Shown: one piece after another, positions 42,750 through 53,757 of the stretch
Numbering within the stretch: position 1 is the stretch's first letter
How the letters are laid out: each line of letters opens with the position of its first letter
Assembly (NCBI GenBank): GCA_015227615.1
Contig: JAALGZ010000005.1
Location: forward strand, 868,001 to 932,000
Reading direction: 5' to 3'
DNA: 64,000 bases
Source of the DNA: Labyrinthula sp. Ha
Taxonomy: Eukaryota; Sar; Bigyra; Labyrinthulida; Labyrinthulaceae
Made by a program: the position numbers and the translations under genes
The notes under the pieces: generated by a model
Told to the model about the DNA's origin: nothing
The model's input: the letters and a program-made list of their open reading frames with translations, nothing else
The model's database searches: none

Positions 42750-44636
42750 GGTCCCAGCTGAAGAAATTTCCAGGTTGAAGAAGTGAGTATCCCCAAACTC
42801 GGGCCAATTCAAAATAAATATTGGAAATTATCAGCATACCAAAGCTCGGTCATTAAACTCAAAGTTGTGAATGAGGAACTCATTGACAATCATCAGAAAT
42901 AATCGGTCAGTTCCTCAGAAGGCTTCAGTTAATTCCCGAATGAAGAACTCAATACTCAATCACTAAAAATCGGACAACTCTATACCCAGAAATCCTCAAT
43001 GAGCTCCTTATTCCTCTCCAAATGTAGTATTGAAACTCCTTGAGAGTAAATCTGTACCCATATCTACGGATAACATTAGATATTATCAACAAATATCAAA
43101 CGAATGTTCATATTTTTCCATTTACGCTAAGCGATGCTGAGACTTTCTTCAGTTACTTTGAATGAGTCTTGATATTCCTTCGAGGTTGACTTGATATTTT
43201 GGCTTTACGTAAAGGTTTTCCTCGTATATTTTTGGTTTGAGGCTTTGATACTAGACTTTTCTCCTACTCATGGGTTCCTTCCTCGTAACTCTACTCTTTC
43301 TTCAACCCAAGAAATTCAAACCCAGCTTGTGCATTTCTATTTAAACAAGTTTCCCTATTGCACCATAGGCTCTATAAATGATAGTGTAACAATGCAATTA
43401 TACGGATCTACGGTTTTTCGTTCATCTAATGTTCAGTATGAAAGCTTAGTTCACGTAAAACAACTCTGAAAATGCCAGATAGTTTCTCTCAGGAAAAAGT
43501 TTTCAGGAAAGTATTCCCGAATTTTGGGTTTTATTTTCTTAGGATTTTCTGGCGATTAATGAATAGAGATAAACATTTAGAGTTTCTAAGTGATTAGTTA
43601 CATGACTGGAGATCAATTGAGGTGACATAACATGTCAACGAAAAAAAAAGATATCATGTGAAGAATAATAGACCACGAATGTGCTATCTAAGATTTATAA
43701 GTTTTCACAAGACTATTTGAATGATAATTCTTTTGACAAGGACAATCTCTAGAGGCAATAAAACTTAGCTTTACAATTGCTACCCAGATGCTGTAAGCCA
43801 AAAAATTTGTTCTAAATGAAAAGACACTATTGAGGGAACCAATCAAGAGTAGCAATTTATCATTTGAGATTTATATTCTTAATGTTTTAAGCTTTATCTT
43901 ACAATTATGAAGTCTAACTGGTATATAGTGTTACTAGGGATGGGAAATACTGGACAAAATATAAAATAGGCTTCATGACATTTCATTATTATTTTTATAG
44001 TCTGTTCATACACTTAGTTTATTTTTCTGCCAGTGCTTTCACGATAAAAACTGAATCATAAAATCTTGGTACAAAATGACTGCGCAAACTGTGTAGTTTC
44101 AGTAAGGGATTTAGTTATGGCTGGATACTGGTAAAACTTATAAATAAATAAATTATTCCTACTTAATTCTTATGGAAACAATGTTATTCTACTTAAATGA
44201 TCAGCTCATTGTCAACAATAGGTTGAAATTCTCAGAGGATTATCAATTATTAACAACAACAAGAAAAAAATTCTAAATCATTTGTAAATTAATTATCGAG
44301 AAGAATTCCTAATTGCATTAGGTCTGTTAAAATAATTTTTCTTCATTGTCAAGAATATAGCGGAGTCAGCTGATAAAACTTTCCACTGAAAATAGCACTG
44401 CACTATAGATAAACCTGTCGCTGATCTAGCCATAAATGAAGTTTTGTTGCTCTTTCTCATTTAACTGATTCAGCTTTGGCATACTCATTTATAATCTTAC
44501 TAAGAATATGAGGTGTAAACTTTTATTCTGATCGCATTTCCCTTTTAGACTTTTAATACTCATCGTTGAAATCCTTTGGTAATATTGTGTGAAGCAGCTA
44601 ACCTTAGTTTACTATGTCGTTTACCAAAGGGAAAAT
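42750..44636. other. Intergenic, no gene supported
   Basis: The first 300 bp contain degenerate GAGGAACTCATTG and AAGAACTCAAT motifs in both orientations, resembling the stretch at 4290-4430. The open frame at 43191-43469 begins with TTG and shows no domain. The rest is AT-rich. Confidence 0.4.
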
Positions 44637-45102
44637 TAGGGATCAGATTTGATTTAAAGATAATTTATCAATAAACTTTTTGTCCATATTTCTCTTTTTC
44701 ATTTATTATGACAGTTCCCTAACCATTTTAAATATTCATGGTTAATTGATTGGTTATCAATGCAAGAATGTGCCACATGGCCCCGAGCGAAAAAGCCAAA
44801 AATCTCTTTTGTCATTCTTGCACTATATTAAAACCTAAAAAAGAAGGGGCGCATGGCCCAACATTATTCCATTCCCGTGTAAAATGGCACAGTTCCCTTT
44901 AGGCTCTCATGTGATACATTTTTTTTCTTTGCTATTTGATCCAACGTCGTGTGGTGCACTCTTCCATTGATAATCAGTTGATATAATCAAAACAAAGTCA
45001 GAATCAATTGCTAAGTATCAAAACCCCCATTCTCTTAATGAAAATCAAAATCGAGACAATTATCAGATGTTGAATGTTAAGTTTTATCACGTGCAATGTC
45101 TA
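44637..45102. mobile_element. hAT-like MITE, copy B
   Basis: 466 bp. Left terminus TAGGGATCAGATTTGATTTA; right terminus (inverted) TAGACATTGCACGTGATAAA, an imperfect inverted repeat. Interior colinear with copy A over its length. The 8-bp flanks (GGGAAAAT and GCGGAATA) agree poorly, so the target duplication has decayed or the right boundary is slightly off. No transposase frame. Confidence 0.7.
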
Positions 45103-48100
45103 GCGGAATATAATACTATATTTATGTTTATTGACGCATACACTAGCACCAATCCTAGTGGTTAATCTGCGAAAAGTACATAATTGTACACAAGTATTTT
45201 CTGTTCACCAATCTGGTGTCATGGTTTAGGTTTACAGATTCAAGGGGTACAAGTGAAGCAAAAATATTTACTGACAACTTGAAGAGAAGAAAAGGCGTCC
45301 TGCTTGAATAACTGAAATTCAAAATTGGATTATACTTAATGTAAACGAGTATTTTTTAAACAGTACAAGTTGACCCTCTATCTTATTGCAATAAGTTAAG
45401 TAAATAGGCCTGTAGTGAGAAACAGTAACAAAAGAACTTCTCAATTAATTATTCGAATTCCAAAGGTTTAGGGAACACAGATACTCAAATTCTGGAAAGG
45501 GGAACTAACAGCAAAACTCTATGTGTAGCAGATTAGCTTAAGATACCTATAATGGTACACTTAACGGCCCGTATTTTAGGGCTGAAGCTTTCTGGATGCA
45601 ACATGTTGAACAATAAAAGAACACATATAAGAACTTCTAAGCTATTATTTAATACCATGTATTAGTGTATTCCATGTGTGAGAACTAGTTTTCAATTTTG
45701 ATATCACGCCTATTAGTGGTCGGACCTTTAATCTTTCCAATATCACAGTCTTGGAATTTCAATTAAACATAGGGCAAGATGCTGATATGCATACTGAATT
45801 TATACTCAAGCCTTATGAAAAGCAAACAAAATAATTTTCTACGGACTATATTTTGGTTTGTCGTAATCGTTAATGAATGATTCAGTAAGCATAAATCTCA
45901 GTGGCATTCATGCTATTTGAAGCTCACCTTTTAAATACAAAATACTGGGTCTCCTGGTTACTGTAGAATTAATAAATCATATACTTTGGCTGCTATTTTT
46001 CTTTATTCTAACTAATAATTCCTTTCTTAAAGTACAAGAGGTCTAAACTTTAGATTTAAATAGCTACTTTTAATGGTACAGATGTCTTAGGTCAAGCTCT
46101 TTCTAAAGCATTGGTTGTTTGAACTATCATTTTTATAGCGGAAGCATCTGAGTTCGAAAATTATATAGTAAGAAATATAATTCACTATGAACTAATAGTT
46201 TAACTTTGTCAACAGACTTACATAGATTATTGACTCTGTCAAATATATTTTAAGTGTATAATTAAGTAACTTGGCATTGATCTATTGTGAGTGGTGAAAC
46301 ATTTCCAATAACTACATAATATATGTTACCGTTAGTCGAGTATTTTTTCACAGCCTCCACTCGCATGACGGATTTAGTCTTGTGGTAGAATTACCTTATA
46401 GATGATAAGACTTAACAGTTTCCTAGGATCCATTCTAGGCAATTACATTCCAATTCGAAAGTAAAATATATATATATATATATATCATAATCATGCAATC
46501 ACAAATAGTATTTTCTAACCTGCACGGCAGTAAACTTCAGGAGTGAAACAAAATGTATATTAGATATAAATTACATACATTTTTGAGGGTATTTGAAGTT
46601 TTGGTAGCTCTTAAGCTTTTATTTCGTATTCTTTTTTCCTGTTATCCCCGCCATTGATCAACTTTCTTTTTGATTGTTGGGGGATTTGCATAGGGGTTTA
46701 CTCTACTGCTACATTATGCTGTGAAGTTGAAATGAGATGTTTGAGGATTTCAGTATACTTTGTTTGCAGTTCTTGTGTAATTCCTGGGAACTCTCTGATT
46801 TCTATATCTTCTTATTCTGATGAGAAAAATTTTCTCCCATCTGGTTCAGTTGCGACCTTGGCATCTGAGATATTTTAATGGAGAATACTTTTGTGTCTGT
46901 AAAGTAGACCATATGAAATGTGCAAATGTTTTTGATCTGCCTGGAGTCCATTTACTCTTCTACTTTGTAGTGCTCTCTGAAACTGCTATCACGGAAACGA
47001 GTCTTCTTATATGGTATCTGTTTTGACATATTGTATGTATTAAACTGGGTACCTGTACCCTAAAAAGAGTTTATTGTGCGCTAGAGTTAATATTTGAATA
47101 TATTTTCAACTAATGTTGTAAGAGTATTCTATCTGTTTTTGGATAACGGAAAGTTTCCTAGCAAGCTTCTTTAACTAACTGCCACTAAATCCTCGAGTTT
47201 GGATGACAGTTCTTAAACATCTAATTTGATTTAGGTAGATTTATTCTAACAATTTCTTTCTGCCTTTTCTGCTTTTTCTTCCTTTTCTACTTTAATCTGT
47301 AGATCTCTCGTTAAATCAAGATGTTCATGATACGTGGATTACGAGAACAGTGATAGAGTTTGATAGAATGGAGGCCACCAGCTTTAGCGTAGACTAGAAA
47401 AAACCTTTGCTGCGGCTAGCTTAAAATACTTGGGAACCTTCACTCATATCTAATAATCACAATACATCCAAAATTTATCCCAAAAAATTCCCTGCATATC
47501 ATCTTTGGGTTAACTAGAGTTTATTATATGGTCTTGTTATTATGAAGGTGACTTTTTTTGGACTCTTTAAGCAAAAAGACTTGAATTAAGTTATTCCCTA
47601 TCAAAGGCAACCTAGACAATAGAAGTTAAAACAAAAACTCTGTCAATTTATGCAATATAACTGACATCTGGAAGGTAATATGTCCCCTTCTGGAGAGTGG
47701 TGAGGCCTTCAATATTTTACCAGGTAGACTGATATCCAGTGCCACACTCTTGTATAATTTAGGTGATGCCTTCAACAAGCATGGGTCAATGGTATCATAT
47801 TTCCTATCTTAGGATACCTGTATATATCTTAATTTTCTCTCTCAAGAAACTGCCCGCCTTCGGACTTTCAAGATATGGACCCAGAAATCTCTAGAAAGTT
47901 GTGCTTAAGTGGGTGAAAGCTAGTTTAATATTAAATGCTTAGGGTTATATGTCTCTGACGGAAATCTGCCAGAATTTAGATACAATTCCATCAAGCCACA
48001 AATCCGCATTGTACAATTTTATGTTAACTCAGATTTCGCCAACAAATACATACCATTCCTTATCCATCCCCAGGTTCAAACATCCTCCTTGAAATATATG

Positions 48101-48603
48101 CTAGAAAACTTGTCCTACAACTCTCGGTATCAACAAGTATGGTTCAAGTATAAAGTCATTATGATATATACACTAAAAAACCTTGTTCTTTCTCTAATGC
48201 TCTTTCAAGTTATGTAACCGTCTGTAACTTCTCTGTTAAACTTCAGGGTGAGCTGAAAACAAAGTGCAGTGTCAAGTCTAAGAAAGAAACTTGAGCTACT
48301 TGTTATGTTCTGGTGGAAAACCTAGCTTTTATAAATTTAAATGGTGTCGATAGAAATATCTCGCCGGTTAAGGTTTGGAATTGTTATGTTCATTTTCTTT
48401 GTTTTCTTCAGGTTTGGTTGAAAAGCTAGTCAAAGTTTGGAGCAAAAAATATGAGTAGTGATATTCAAAAATTTTCGACTTAACAAAATAGCGAGTACTT
48501 TATGCTACATGCAATGTGTTTCAAGAACTGTTGAATCTGAATCATATATTCTTAGCGTAGCAACAATAAAGGGCAGTAACGATGCTTGGATCCTGATTCC
48601 ATT
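45103..48603. other. 3.5-kb intergenic, no gene supported
   Basis: AT-rich with a (TA)n microsatellite at about 46466-46486. The plus-strand frames at 46654-46878 and 46820-47026 are short, Cys/Ser-rich and unsupported. No RNA gene was recognised. Confidence 0.4.
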
Positions 48604-48612
48604 AACCAATCA
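48604..48612 (+). promoter_or_regulatory. Perfect NF-Y/CCAAT box upstream of NUP88
   Basis: AACCAATCA, identical to the site in front of NF-YA, 196-204 bp upstream of the NUP88 start codon. Confidence 0.45.
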
Positions 48613-48807
48613 ACCTCACAAAATACAATTTCATCGGAACTTATAATATTTTTTACTTAATTTTTTCTGAAAACAAGTGTTTACGGTTTTTATAGGGTGA
48701 TTATGTGTTTATTCTAAATCTTTGCTAAACTCAGCCACACCTATCTTTTGGCACTTAACGGTTAACATTTCCTGTACCCGATAGATATTCTAATTAAATT
48801 CATAGTG

Positions 48808-51429
48808 ATGACGTGGCAGAACTATTTGAATAAAATGGATATACTTGGATTTACTTATTACAAAAAGTATGGTTTTGTCATCGCAACTGATGGATTAAAA
48901 TCATCTTCACCTTTTCAAACAAAGCTGTACATTATGTCAGCAAACAAAGCACGTTACCGAAGAATAATTCACCTGTTTCCTGCACTGCCAGCTTTCAACT
49001 CGCCACTAGTGATTTCTTTGAATTCAGATGCAACGTTTCTACTAATCCACGATCAGAAAAAGTTTTATATTATTCCCTTACCTGCTTCTGTTTTTAATCT
49101 TGAGTATTCCGAAGCCTTTCTTTCTTTAAACGATGTTTCAGGTAAAATGGAAGGTCAATGGAAAGTACTTGATATGGCACAAGATGTCACAATAGACAGT
49201 TTTTCCCTTACGATTAATGACGCACACTATCCAATAGAAATCACAAAGAATCATGTGGAAAATATTTCGACTTACAAAATAGAAGATAATCTCGCCTTCT
49301 TTACTAAACGAGAAGAGGAAACGTCGAAGATTTCAGTGGGGGAGACCTTGTTGCTGCAATCAAAACACTTCCCCTCTGTCTCATCTATTGTCCAATGCAA
49401 ATGGTTCCCAAAAGCTTACACTAGAATGAATATCTTTGTAGTATTGTTCTCTGATGGATATGCTCAGTTGTTTGATGCTTCTCAAATCTCGTCAGGTTTC
49501 TTCTATTCAGACGCTTTACTCAAGTTAAACTTTGGTATCAGGAAAGAAGTGAAGAACTCTATCGAACTCACTGGCTTGTTCACTGGCCTTGAGATTAAGG
49601 ATCTGGGGATTATTTGCTCCGACTCTTTGGGAAAACTCTTTGGTGCTTCTCCGGTTCTCCCATTTTCAAAGCTGAACATAAACGGAAAACAACTATGTGA
49701 ATCACAACTTCTTGAATCCAATTTATCAGAAGAAGAAGCTGTTGTGCAAAATTATTATTTAAAAGGTATAAATTGCCTTCCATTGATACAAATCCTCTCA
49801 AAGAATGATAATCCTCCTATCCTCGAAACTACTGACGAAAATGAGTTTGATCAAATACCAACCTGTGTTTCTATAAATCTACTAAATCAGAGACAAGTGT
49901 TGACTAGAATGTGGTCAAACGGTGTTCTGGATGTTCTCTTGGTAGATGATATTGGCCTTCGTTTTTCTGGTGCAGGAAGTAGTTATAATCAATTTGCACG
50001 AATCAACAATACTCCAGTAAAAAAAAAGAAAATTAACTTTGGTTGGAATTTGAAAAAAGCAGCTTTTAGATATACGCAAGATAGAGAACTGACAGAAGAG
50101 AAAAAGGGGCATGCTGAAATGAAGCCTGTCGTTTCGAAACCTTTGCGATTTCTCACTATCAATGAGACTAAGAACAAATTTAATTTCAAACTTGGTGGAT
50201 CAAGACAGGCTCGGGAGGAGTTTGAAAATGTCGCAAGCTATTGGCCTCTAGTATCTAGAAAAGCTGTTATTGAAGAAGCTGAACGAATATCTGTTGCACC
50301 AAGTTTTGGGGGAGAAAATAATTCACTTGTTCTCTTGGGAAAAAAATCCCGAGAGTTTTGCGTGATTCGAAGTGTCTTTAATGAGTTTGATGACCAGTTG
50401 TCTGAAAATGAAATTGCAGAACTGTTACTTGATGTATTTCAACATGAAAGATTACCGGTTGACTGGCCAAGTCAACTAGTATTCGATGAAGGAAAGAAAA
50501 AGATCATTGCGGTTAGCAGTGACTTTTCTCTGCAACAAAAATTTGTTTCTTTGGTTAAGCCAGTGTCGGGGGACAATCAGGAGATCTTACGGCAAATTGA
50601 TTATAGTCAGATTGCAGAGAAAGAGGGTGAACTCGAAGATTTTGCCTCCAAAGACGAATCTAAATGGGTAGATACACTGTTCGATAGTTTGGACAATCTT
50701 TTCAGTACGCCAAAACTCGTTGGAAGAGTAGTTCTTGGGGGACTTAATGATGAAATCTTTTCTGAAGTTTTTGGAAAGGCAGTGGGAGGTACCAAAGCGA
50801 GCATAGTTCATGACTCTGATTTGGTAAATGAAGTTATTCTTCAGAAGGATGCATTAAAATACATTCTCAGCCTTATCGATAAATCTCTATTTGAAGGCTC
50901 CAAGGGATTTTTAATAGCCCTTCTCAAAAACTATGATGCTCTTCTACAAAGGCTAAGATCACAGGAGCAGCAATTGGATATCCAAAGAAACAAGGTTTCA
51001 AATTTAGAGCAAGAAACGAAGCATCTTGTGACTCTTAATCTTGAAGTTAGGAAGAAGTTGAGCTTAGCAAAAGAGGTGATCAACCTGAGCGAGGAAAACG
51101 TGATATTTCTGTCAGAAGGCTTGGAAAGCCTTGAACTAAGTGAAACTTCAAAGGAGGAAAGGTTCTCTAACATGATACTAAAGAAAAATAAACAACTTCA
51201 GGACTTGAAAAATCAAATTGCCGTTCTTAAGACTCAAACAAAGGAGCAAATGTTACAGTTGAATCGATCCGAAGTTGATGGTTCTGTTGCCGTCTCAGGC
51301 TTGGTGGTAGATAATAGTAATTCTGGTCTCATAGAGCAAATGCAAAGTTGTGATGAAAACTCAGCCGTTTCTATATTCTCATTGCGTAAGAGAATTACTT
51401 CTTTACGACAAAGACTTCTTTTCTTGTAG
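48808..51429 (+). CDS. NUP88: Nucleoporin Nup88/Nup82 homologue
   Basis: 873 residues from ATG (an upstream GTG is disregarded); no intron. Human Nup88 is 741, yeast Nup82 is 713. It belongs to the cytoplasmic-face mRNA-export subcomplex of the nuclear pore. Residues about 1-500 have a beta-propeller pattern: LFPALPAFNSPLVISLNSDATFLLIHDQKKFYIIPLP, and IVQCKWFPKAYTRMNIFVVLFSDGYAQLFD near 200, closely following the Nup88 V-W-P...VLLSD-LRLFD strand. Residues about 690-873 form long coiled coils (LRSQEQQLDIQRNKVSNLEQE and further heptads), as expected for the Nup82-Nup159-Nsp1 trimer. The assignment rests on architecture and a few motifs; another propeller/coiled-coil nucleoporin is the alternative. 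Confidence 0.72.
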   Translation: MTWQNYLNKMDILGFTYYKKYGFVIATDGLKSSSPFQTKLYIMSANKARYRRIIHLFPALPAFNSPLVISLNSDATFLLIHDQKKFYIIPLPASVFNLEYSEAFLSLNDVSGKMEGQWKVLDMAQDVTIDSFSLTINDAHYPIEITKNHVENISTYKIEDNLAFFTKREEETSKISVGETLLLQSKHFPSVSSIVQCKWFPKAYTRMNIFVVLFSDGYAQLFDASQISSGFFYSDALLKLNFGIRKEVKNSIELTGLFTGLEIKDLGIICSDSLGKLFGASPVLPFSKLNINGKQLCESQLLESNLSEEEAVVQNYYLKGINCLPLIQILSKNDNPPILETTDENEFDQIPTCVSINLLNQRQVLTRMWSNGVLDVLLVDDIGLRFSGAGSSYNQFARINNTPVKKKKINFGWNLKKAAFRYTQDRELTEEKKGHAEMKPVVSKPLRFLTINETKNKFNFKLGGSRQAREEFENVASYWPLVSRKAVIEEAERISVAPSFGGENNSLVLLGKKSREFCVIRSVFNEFDDQLSENEIAELLLDVFQHERLPVDWPSQLVFDEGKKKIIAVSSDFSLQQKFVSLVKPVSGDNQEILRQIDYSQIAEKEGELEDFASKDESKWVDTLFDSLDNLFSTPKLVGRVVLGGLNDEIFSEVFGKAVGGTKASIVHDSDLVNEVILQKDALKYILSLIDKSLFEGSKGFLIALLKNYDALLQRLRSQEQQLDIQRNKVSNLEQETKHLVTLNLEVRKKLSLAKEVINLSEENVIFLSEGLESLELSETSKEERFSNMILKKNKQLQDLKNQIAVLKTQTKEQMLQLNRSEVDGSVAVSGLVVDNSNSGLIEQMQSCDENSAVSIFSLRKRITSLRQRLLFL

Positions 51430-51702
51430 ATTCTTCTACCCAAGGAATTCTTTCACGCAAAAACGTTCACAGGACTCTGAACACAATTAGATTCTCTTGT
51501 AAGCTCTATCCGAAAGTTAACTATTTCTTATCTTGAACTAGTGCCGCTGCAAATGTTAATATGAACATTGCAAGATGATAAGATCTTCATGAAAAAAAAA
51601 TTCTATGTTAAAAACAGAGAACACATACGCTGATCCCTGTAATCTAATAAGAGCTACGCAGCCAAATAAAGGTAGTCAATTAAACCTTATATATTAGTTC
51701 AA

Positions 51703-52377
51703 TTATGCAAGAGACGCTGGTTTAAATTTTGCATGGGCATCTAGCACAATTTGAAGCGTTTCTTTGGAACAAAGAGTTGCTTCATCTCCTATTATAAATC
51801 TTCTAATATGTTTTCCAAAGCCAACTTCTTCTACTGGAGTAACGTAGAGCTCGGAAGAAGGCCAGGGAAAAAAAGATCTCGATTCAGGCCAGCCACTTTG
51901 ATATTCTATGCTTTTCCAAAAAATAATTGTTCTACATCTTATCTCTGAAATTTCTCTTTTATAAAAGAAAATTCCTGCTTGATGGACAACGAAACATTTT
52001 TGCACGAGGTCAAGCTTGTCATCAGCATCACCAACATACGTTTCGTCAACAATAAAATAGAAAACAATAATCGGTGAAACAAAAAACACCGCTAGAAGTA
52101 TAAGCAATAAATGAAAAGGGGAGAATAGTTTATAGAGAGTACGTTTTGCTTGACTGGTCTCGTAAGTAAAATTAGCATTGTCTATAAGCTCTTGGAGTAG
52201 CTTTGTGAAAAAGAACGTTCGAGGAAGAAATTTAAAGTTGGTTTTAGATGGAGTGATTATTGAGACCGTTTGATCCAGAGAAAGAGGTATTCCAGTACTT
52301 TCTGAATAATCTGCCATTGCCTCTAACGTCTCTTCACGTAAAATATTTGCTGGCGGTATTTTGTGATAGTAGCTCAT
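51703..52377 (-). CDS. Unknown membrane protein, 224 residues
   Basis: Complete ATG frame. Residues 1-80 are soluble and mixed-charge. Residues about 86-110 form one strong membrane segment (FHLLLILLAVFFVSPIIVFYFIV). Residues 115-224 form a soluble, beta-rich domain with conserved-looking stretches (KCFVVHQAGIFFYKREI, IIFWKSIEY, FGKHIRRFIIGDEATLCS). The predicted topology is a single-pass protein with a globular C-terminal domain. I do not recognise a family. It converges with NUP88, 273 bp between stops. Confidence 0.75.
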   Translation of the reverse strand: MSYYHKIPPANILREETLEAMADYSESTGIPLSLDQTVSIITPSKTNFKFLPRTFFFTKLLQELIDNANFTYETSQAKRTLYKLFSPFHLLLILLAVFFVSPIIVFYFIVDETYVGDADDKLDLVQKCFVVHQAGIFFYKREISEIRCRTIIFWKSIEYQSGWPESRSFFPWPSSELYVTPVEEVGFGKHIRRFIIGDEATLCSKETLQIVLDAHAKFKPASLA

Positions 52378-52756
52378 TGAGAGAATGGGGGTTAGCTCTG
52401 AAATGGATAATAATTAGGTTCTAAGCCTTAGGTTGCTGAATACCTATTGGATTTATTATTTTGAGACGATTTAAATTTTAAAGAATAAAGGTCGGCTACA
52501 CAGAGTTAAATACATACCACTTTCTTACGTGTATTCATGGTAATGCTCAATTGTGATCAGGAGCTGCTGGACAGTGAACAAAGAACTAGAGGTGCCTTTG
52601 ATATTATCATGATATATCAAACGAGTTTTGAGGATTTTGATTTTGCTTTGAGTGAGCTTGAGTTTTTCCCCGGACACTATGAGTGATTTTTTATATTATT
52701 ATGAGCATCATTTGAGTCTTTGGCCATTTGACCCACTTTTTTCTTGATATTTTGAG
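52378..52756. other. Promoter region and diverged repeat
   Basis: Contains the presumed promoter of the gene at 51703-52377. From 52587 (TAGAGGTGCCTTTGATATTATC) a stretch resembles the CAGGGGTACC-end repeat at 53590-53757, with shared TTTGAGGATTTTGAT motifs. No right boundary is clear. Confidence 0.35.
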
Positions 52757-52893
52757 TTTTTTTTTTATATTTTCCACCTTTCTCACTTTCAAGCATTCCC
52801 TGGAAATTCCGTGAAAGTTTCCCCAGTCCATGGGAGTCGAACATAGGACGAACACTCCATCTTTCTTACCGTCTACAACTGCACTAGGTAGAT
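52757..52893 (-). mobile_element. tRNA-derived SINE
   Basis: On the minus strand the element opens with a tRNA-like head. TAGTGCAGTTG fits the polymerase III A-box TRGYNNARNNG, and 33 nt further GTTCGACTC fits the B-box GWTCRANNC, near the spacing of a true tRNA gene. An unrelated body follows and ends in AAAATATAAAAAAAAAA. The arms do not pair well enough for a functional tRNA. No target duplication was found. It differs from the SINE at 3543-3660 except around TGTTC-A-TCCCA. Confidence 0.6.
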
Positions 52894-53386
52894 TATGTCG
52901 AAATGCATGCTATTACAAGTATTATGACAAATCATAATTCCGCATGATTTTGAGGGTAGAACACAAATACTATCTAAGCACAATAAAAAACCTAAACAAA
53001 AATAAAAGAACTACTATGAGGAACGAGCTTAGGTTTTTCGAACACGACAAATTCCTACCCTGCAAATTCTGAACAAATGAGCACTGATAGTAGTAGAAGC
53101 CTCACAATAACCCAGGAGAATTTCTGGATATACGAAGAGGACTTCCAGTGATATCAACTCATGAGAGAAGAAGAGAGAAAAAGATTGAGTAGTTGGTATA
53201 GAAGTGTGAGTGAGAGTTGAGAATTTATTGGATTTCATAGTGAAAAATCAAAGTATATCAACTCTGCTTAAACAATGGGTTTGAATTTATAGTTTCAAAA
53301 CTTACTTCCCATCAAGTTGGTTGCAAAATCAAAAAAAAGTACAAACGAAAGCTTAAAACTTAAGCCTGCTCCAAAAATGATTCTTC
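52894..53386. other. Short intergenic
   Basis: A 69-codon minus-strand ATG frame (53029-53238) has Ser/Leu-rich composition and no domain. I cannot decide whether it is real. Confidence 0.3.
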
Positions 53387-53500
53387 TTAGTCCAGTTTAG
53401 GCTCATACATTTGGTTTCTTAGATAGTTAACCCATAAGGGAGAATAGAGTGCGGCCAAAGTAATGAAGATTGTTGCTAAACAAATTAAAATTTCATCCAT
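53387..53500 (-). CDS. 37-residue single-pass membrane microprotein (OST4-like size and topology)
   Basis: A complete ATG-to-TAA frame of 37 codons: N-terminal MDEILICLATIF, a continuous hydrophobic segment (residues about 4-24), then a short basic tail (NYLRNQMYEPKLD). Size and layout resemble OST4, the 36-residue oligosaccharyltransferase subunit, whose yeast form begins similarly with DEQL..LA. However, the similarity is too short to be decisive. It shares the core YSPLxxN with the microprotein at 350-481. Confidence 0.45.
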   Translation of the reverse strand: MDEILICLATIFITLAALYSPLWVNYLRNQMYEPKLD

Positions 53501-53589
53501 TGATTTTTTCCAGTTTCTTTCTTTCCTCAAATATGTAAATTTTAAGAGTCAAAAAAAATTAAACTTGAAAACTCAAAGAAGATTTGGTA

Positions 53590-53757
53590 AATGGGTATTT
53601 CGCCATATAACCCAAATATCATTTGAGGAATTTTGATATTTAAAAAAAGCTCAAATAACGTTTGAGGAATATCAAAGCACTGGAAGAGTATCAAAACTCA
53701 AAAACTTTGATGATATCATTTGAGCAATTAATTTTCTATTCCTCAAACGGTACCCCT
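53590..53757. repeat. Short interspersed repeat with CAGGGGTACCGTTTGAGG end
   Basis: The right terminus, read inverted, is CAGGGGTACCGTTTGAGGAAT. The left part carries CAAATATCATTTGAGGAAT in inverted relation. An internal CTCAAATAACGTTTGAGGAATATC repeats the same motif. Shares these blocks with 586-723. Probably a small DNA-transposon derivative; the left boundary is uncertain. Confidence 0.4.

Noticed and set aside
49503-50189. Several minus-strand frames of 63-72 codons inside NUP88
   Set aside because: Antisense shadows without starts or motifs.
52757-52893. A functional tRNA gene on the minus strand
   Set aside because: A and B boxes fit, but the T-arm and acceptor stem do not pair and a non-tRNA body with A-tail follows.
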